Shown here piece after piece: positions 61,091 through 64,000 of a stretch of DNA of 64,000 nt (its first letter is position 1; each line of letters begins with the position of its first letter). The stretch is taken from the NCBI GenBank assembly GCA_022820665.1, contig JAJEFB010000012.1, forward strand, positions 1-64,000, given 5' to 3'. The position numbers were made by a program, and so were the translations under genes. The notes beneath the pieces are model-generated. The model was not told where the DNA came from and searched no databases. It saw only the letters and a list, made by a program, of their open reading frames with translations. Source of the stretch: Anaerolineae bacterium (GTDB lineage: Bacteria > Chloroflexota > Anaerolineae > Aggregatilineales > Phototrophicaceae).

Positions 61091-62689
61091 ATGCCAAAGA
61101 ATAAACTCGCCTCACTCGTGGCTGCCGCCGAAATGATCCCAGATCATGCCGTCGTTTCGGTCAGTTCGTCAAGTGGCTTAGGCTGCCCGGACGCAACGCT
61201 GAAGGCAATAGGCCAGCGCTTCGATAAAACGGGCGCGCCGCGTAACATCACGACCATCCATCCAATCGCGGCTGGAGATATGTATGGCATCAATGGCATC
61301 GATCATATTGCCAAGAAGGGCTTGCTCAAGCGCGTCATAGCCGGTTCCTATCCAAGCGGACCGTCTTCGCGAGAGTCGCCGCGAATCTGGCAAATGATAC
61401 ACAACAACGAGGTCGAAGCCTATAACTTGCCCAGCGGCATTATTTTCCATATGCACCGAGAAGCCGCCGCAAAACGCCCCGGTATCCTGACAAAAATCGG
61501 TTGGGATACAGTCGTTGATCCCGCGCATCGTGGCGGCAAAATGAATAGCATCACCGAGGAAGATATCGTTACACGGGTTGAGTTCGCCGGCGACGAATGG
61601 CTCTTCTACAAGTCAATTCCAGTCGATGTCGCCATTGTCCGAGGGACAACCGCCGATGAAACCGGCAACTTGTCGATGGAGCATGAAGGCGCCTATCTGG
61701 GAGCCTTGGACCAGGCTTTAGCCGCGCGGAACAACGACGGTATCGTCATTGCGCAGGTCAAGCGCATCGCGCCATATGGCAGTTTGCCGCCGCAGTCCAT
61801 TCGCGTACCCAGTACGCTGATAGATTGCATCGTTCTCGATCCGGAACAATTGCAGACCACGCAAACATCTTATGAACCCGCGATCAGCGGCGAGTTGCCA
61901 CGCCCAATGACCAGTTTCCCCCACGTGGAATGGGACGTCTCCAAAGTTATCGCCAGGCGCGCCGCCATGACACTGAAGGCGGGCGAAACAGTGAACCTCG
62001 GCTTTGGTATTTCCGCGCTTGTTCCTTATGTTCTGTTGGAAGAAGGGCTGCATGGTTCAGTCACATGGGTGATCGAACAGGGCGCGGTCGGAGGGCTGCC
62101 CCTACAAGGTTTTCAGTTTGGCTGCGCCTCCAACCTCGAAGCCATTATCGCCTCGCCCGATCAATTCACCTACTTCCAGGGCGCTGGTTTTGATCGCACA
62201 TTGCTGTCATTTATGGAAGTCGACGCGGCGGGCAGCGTTAATGTGTCCCGGCTCGCGTCCAAACCCCACGTTACTGCGGGTATCGGCGGCTTCATTGATA
62301 TAACGGCGCAGGCAAAACATATTGTGTTCAGCGGCGCTTTCACCGCCGGTGGTCTCAAACTCGCAGTCGACGACGGGCAGCTTCGGATTCTGCAAGAAGG
62401 GCGCTTCAAGAAGTTTGTTCCCAACATAGAAGAAGTCACCTTCAGCGGACTGCGCGCGCGTCAAACTGGACAGAAGGTGACTTACATTACGGAGCGCTGT
62501 GTCATCAGTTTGGAGCCGCAAGGCCTTACCGTGACAGAGATTGCGCCGGGCATAAGCCTGGAAGAGAACGTGCTTTGTCAAGCGGGTATGGACTTGCATG
62601 TCAGCCCAAATCTCCGTGTGATGGATCCGCAGTTGTTTTCACCCGAGTTGATGCGCCTGGAACTTGACGGCGACAAGGGATCCTCGTGA
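61091..62689 (+). CDS. Acyl-CoA:carboxylate CoA-transferase (fused alpha-beta, YdiF/Pct type)
   Basis: A 532-residue class I CoA-transferase with both half-domains in one chain. The catalytic glutamate lies in V-I-E-Q-G-A-V-G-G-L-P (E-x-G-x-x-G-G), in the C-terminal half, and the N-terminal half begins with the usual D-H-A-V-V-S-V-S-S. Such enzymes move CoA between acyl-CoA and a short acid such as acetate, propionate or acetoacetate. AGGACAG precedes the ATG. It overlaps the enoyl-CoA hydratase gene by four bases, so the two form a small fatty- or hydroxy-acid activation and degradation unit. The substrate is not evident. Confidence 0.92.
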   Translation: MPKNKLASLVAAAEMIPDHAVVSVSSSSGLGCPDATLKAIGQRFDKTGAPRNITTIHPIAAGDMYGINGIDHIAKKGLLKRVIAGSYPSGPSSRESPRIWQMIHNNEVEAYNLPSGIIFHMHREAAAKRPGILTKIGWDTVVDPAHRGGKMNSITEEDIVTRVEFAGDEWLFYKSIPVDVAIVRGTTADETGNLSMEHEGAYLGALDQALAARNNDGIVIAQVKRIAPYGSLPPQSIRVPSTLIDCIVLDPEQLQTTQTSYEPAISGELPRPMTSFPHVEWDVSKVIARRAAMTLKAGETVNLGFGISALVPYVLLEEGLHGSVTWVIEQGAVGGLPLQGFQFGCASNLEAIIASPDQFTYFQGAGFDRTLLSFMEVDAAGSVNVSRLASKPHVTAGIGGFIDITAQAKHIVFSGAFTAGGLKLAVDDGQLRILQEGRFKKFVPNIEEVTFSGLRARQTGQKVTYITERCVISLEPQGLTVTEIAPGISLEENVLCQAGMDLHVSPNLRVMDPQLFSPELMRLELDGDKGSS

Positions 62690-63459
62690 GCAAAATCGAA
62701 TTGTTTGTCCATGGGCATATCGCTCATATTCAACTGAACCGTCCCGAAAAACTGAATGCGATTGATCGCGATATGCTGGTCGAGTTAGGTGAGTTTGTCG
62801 AGCAGCTTGAGCGCGACGACCAGGCGCGGGTGGTTGTTATTCGCGCGCTGGGCGAGCGCGCGTTCTGCGTCGGCGCCGATATCCATGCCTGGACATCGCT
62901 TGCCCCCCTGGATATGTGGCGACGCTGGATACGTGATGGCCATCGCTTGTTTGATCGTATCGCGGCGCTCCGCCAACCGGTGATCGCTGTCCTTAATGGT
63001 TTCACATTGGGCGGCGGTTTAGAACTTGCCCTGGCCGCCGATATTCGTCTGGCAGCCGAAGAGATAGAACTCGGTTTTCCCGAAGCGTCAATTGCGACGG
63101 TGCCGGGCTGGGGAGGCACACATCGCTTGCCCGCGTTGATAGGCGCCGGACGCGCGAAACAAATGATTTTCTCCGCACAACGTATTTCTGCGAAAACAGC
63201 GGACCATTGGGGGCTGGTCAACGAAGTCTTGCCGCCCGATCAATTGGACAGTCGCGCCGATGAACTGGCGCGGCAGATTGCGGCGAATGCGCCTCTAGCT
63301 GTGCAATTTGCCAAGCAAGCTATCAATGGCGCGCTTCAGGAGACGACGGGTTCTACATTGGAGGCTCTTGCCGGCGCGCTTGCCGCCCACAGTCAAGATG
63401 CCCAGGAAGGCTTGGCGTCATTTAATGAAAGACGCCCACCGGACTATTCAGGCAATTAA
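62686..63459 (+). CDS. Enoyl-CoA hydratase/isomerase family protein
   Basis: A 257-residue crotonase-fold enzyme. The N-terminal L-N-R-P-E-K-L-N-A-I, the oxyanion segments F-C-V-G-A-D-I and G-G-G-L-E-L-A, and the catalytic glutamate regions (Glu in L-E-L-A and in F-P-E-A-S) are all present, which fits hydration of a 2-enoyl-CoA. It starts at GTG 62686, overlapping the CoA-transferase stop. With that gene it can activate a free acid and hydrate the resulting enoyl-CoA. No acyl-CoA dehydrogenase or thiolase is in the window. Confidence 0.93.
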   Translation: MSKIELFVHGHIAHIQLNRPEKLNAIDRDMLVELGEFVEQLERDDQARVVVIRALGERAFCVGADIHAWTSLAPLDMWRRWIRDGHRLFDRIAALRQPVIAVLNGFTLGGGLELALAADIRLAAEEIELGFPEASIATVPGWGGTHRLPALIGAGRAKQMIFSAQRISAKTADHWGLVNEVLPPDQLDSRADELARQIAANAPLAVQFAKQAINGALQETTGSTLEALAGALAAHSQDAQEGLASFNERRPPDYSGN

Positions 63460-64000
63460 GCCGGGAACGCATCGACCAGCAATTCGTCATGCCGGTCCAA
63501 CTCAATGACTGCCCGGTCACCTGCCAGGCGCGCCATCAGCATCGGTACATTTCTCAGTCTTGTCACGGGCTACTTCCGTGGACCGCTCGAAGCAGGGATC
63601 CACAGCATCCTTATTCCCAGTCTCCGATTCAAGCCATTCCTTCACCGAACCTCGACATCCAATGGTGATGGCTGTTCCCTTTTGCCTGACCGCGCATTGC
63701 TTCTTCCACGAATAATAAGCGCTAACAGAAAGGGCTGACGTGAAATCAGTACCGGGTTCGAGCAACAAGCAAGCGCCGTTTTATCCCAGTGGCAACGCGG
63801 ATATTGACACTGAACGACGCGATATCACGGCCGCGTAGGGCGCATAGACACAGCCCGCCGGCACTGCGGGTCAGTCGCCCTTGCCAACGTCGTTCGTGTT
63901 TTGGGTCAAGGATCTCATGTCGAAGACTGTCTAAAAGTATTTCAACCGAAAGGGATACACTACCAAGCTTCCAGAGCAATCGTACCAGAATCAATATGTG
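63460..64000. other. End region without a convincing gene
   Basis: Several short ORFs overlap on both strands but none has a recognisable domain. The part near 63590-63620 resembles a common intergenic repeat phrase (GCTCGAAGCAGGGATCC). The decayed repeat copy B lies at 63885-63960. Confidence 0.55.
63885..63960 (-). repeat. Decayed repeat, copy B (partner at 325-400)
   Basis: The 76 bases are 75 percent identical to 325-400 by hand count, in the same orientation. The minus-strand frame here is more open than in copy A and reads V-S-L-S-V-E-I-L-L-D-S-L-R-H-E-I-L-D-P. A short related piece (minus-strand V-S-F-L-I-E-I) lies near 28290. A degraded mobile or repeated gene is the likely origin. 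Confidence 0.55.

Noticed and set aside
63456..63569. Minus-strand reading T-R-L-R-N-V-P-M-L-M-A-R-L-A-G-D-R ending opposite the enoyl-CoA hydratase stop.
   Set aside because: Protein-like in composition but only 37 codons, with a stop directly upstream and no recognisable domain.
1..64000. CRISPR arrays, tRNA and rRNA genes, riboswitches.
   Set aside because: I looked for regular short repeats, tRNA T-arm signatures and conserved rRNA blocks by eye and saw none. A covariance-model scan would settle small RNAs.

Overview
The window reads as one catabolic island made of stacked uptake-plus-enzyme operons, with no housekeeping genes and no tRNA, rRNA or CRISPR array that I could see. Six extracellular solute-binding proteins carry ordinary type I signal peptides ending in Ala-X-Ala followed by Gln-Asp or Asp-Asp, and none has a lipobox cysteine. 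Together with the density of ABC importers, amidohydrolases, Gfo/Idh oxidoreductases and a RuBisCO-like protein, this suggests a heterotrophic bacterium, most likely Chloroflexota (Anaerolineae-like). That taxonomic call is inference only.

Layout. 1-140: right end of an IS3-family element. 498-2078: orphan peptide-type binding protein. 2402-17110 (minus): sugar operon(s) with a UPF0261 protein, class II aldolase, zinc alcohol dehydrogenase, GH38 alpha-mannosidase, Gfo/Idh oxidoreductase, sugar ABC importer (two permeases and a binding protein), metallo-beta-lactamase-fold hydrolase, SorC-type regulator and two TIM-barrel sugar isomerases/epimerases. Divergent from these, across a 33-bp imperfect palindrome, is the most unusual gene: a 612-residue protein joining an RpiB/LacAB-type isomerase to a complete RuBisCO-like protein (17373-19211). 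A frameshifted IS5-type transposase remnant follows it.

19793-27745 (plus): CehA/McbA-type metallohydrolase, Nif3-like protein, a second sugar-type ABC importer and an amidohydrolase. 27920-28285: Mutator-type transposase scrap. 28548-37571 (plus): M20-type peptidase, Dpp-type binding protein and two permeases without ATPases, an M29/NicX-like metalloprotein, aldo/keto reductase, DUF3830 protein and phosphotriesterase-like hydrolase.

37742-48583 (minus): twelve genes in one direction, facing a GntR/FadR-type regulator (48816-49499) across a perfect 9+9 bp palindrome. They encode a cupin, two DapA/NanA-type lyases, a four-part amino-acid ABC importer, a VOC protein, a GalB-like hydratase, an SDR, an RraA-type aldolase and an aminotransferase. 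This fits uptake, transamination, hydration and aldol cleavage of an unusual acidic amino acid.

49834-60860: large peptide-type binding protein, Cys-type sulfatase, complete DppBCDF importer, a 694-residue unrecognised protein and a GH88 unsaturated glucuronyl hydrolase (opposite strand), a likely route for sulfated uronate-containing oligosaccharides. 61091-63459: fused acyl-CoA transferase and enoyl-CoA hydratase. The last 540 bases hold no convincing gene but contain a decayed repeat also present at 325-400.
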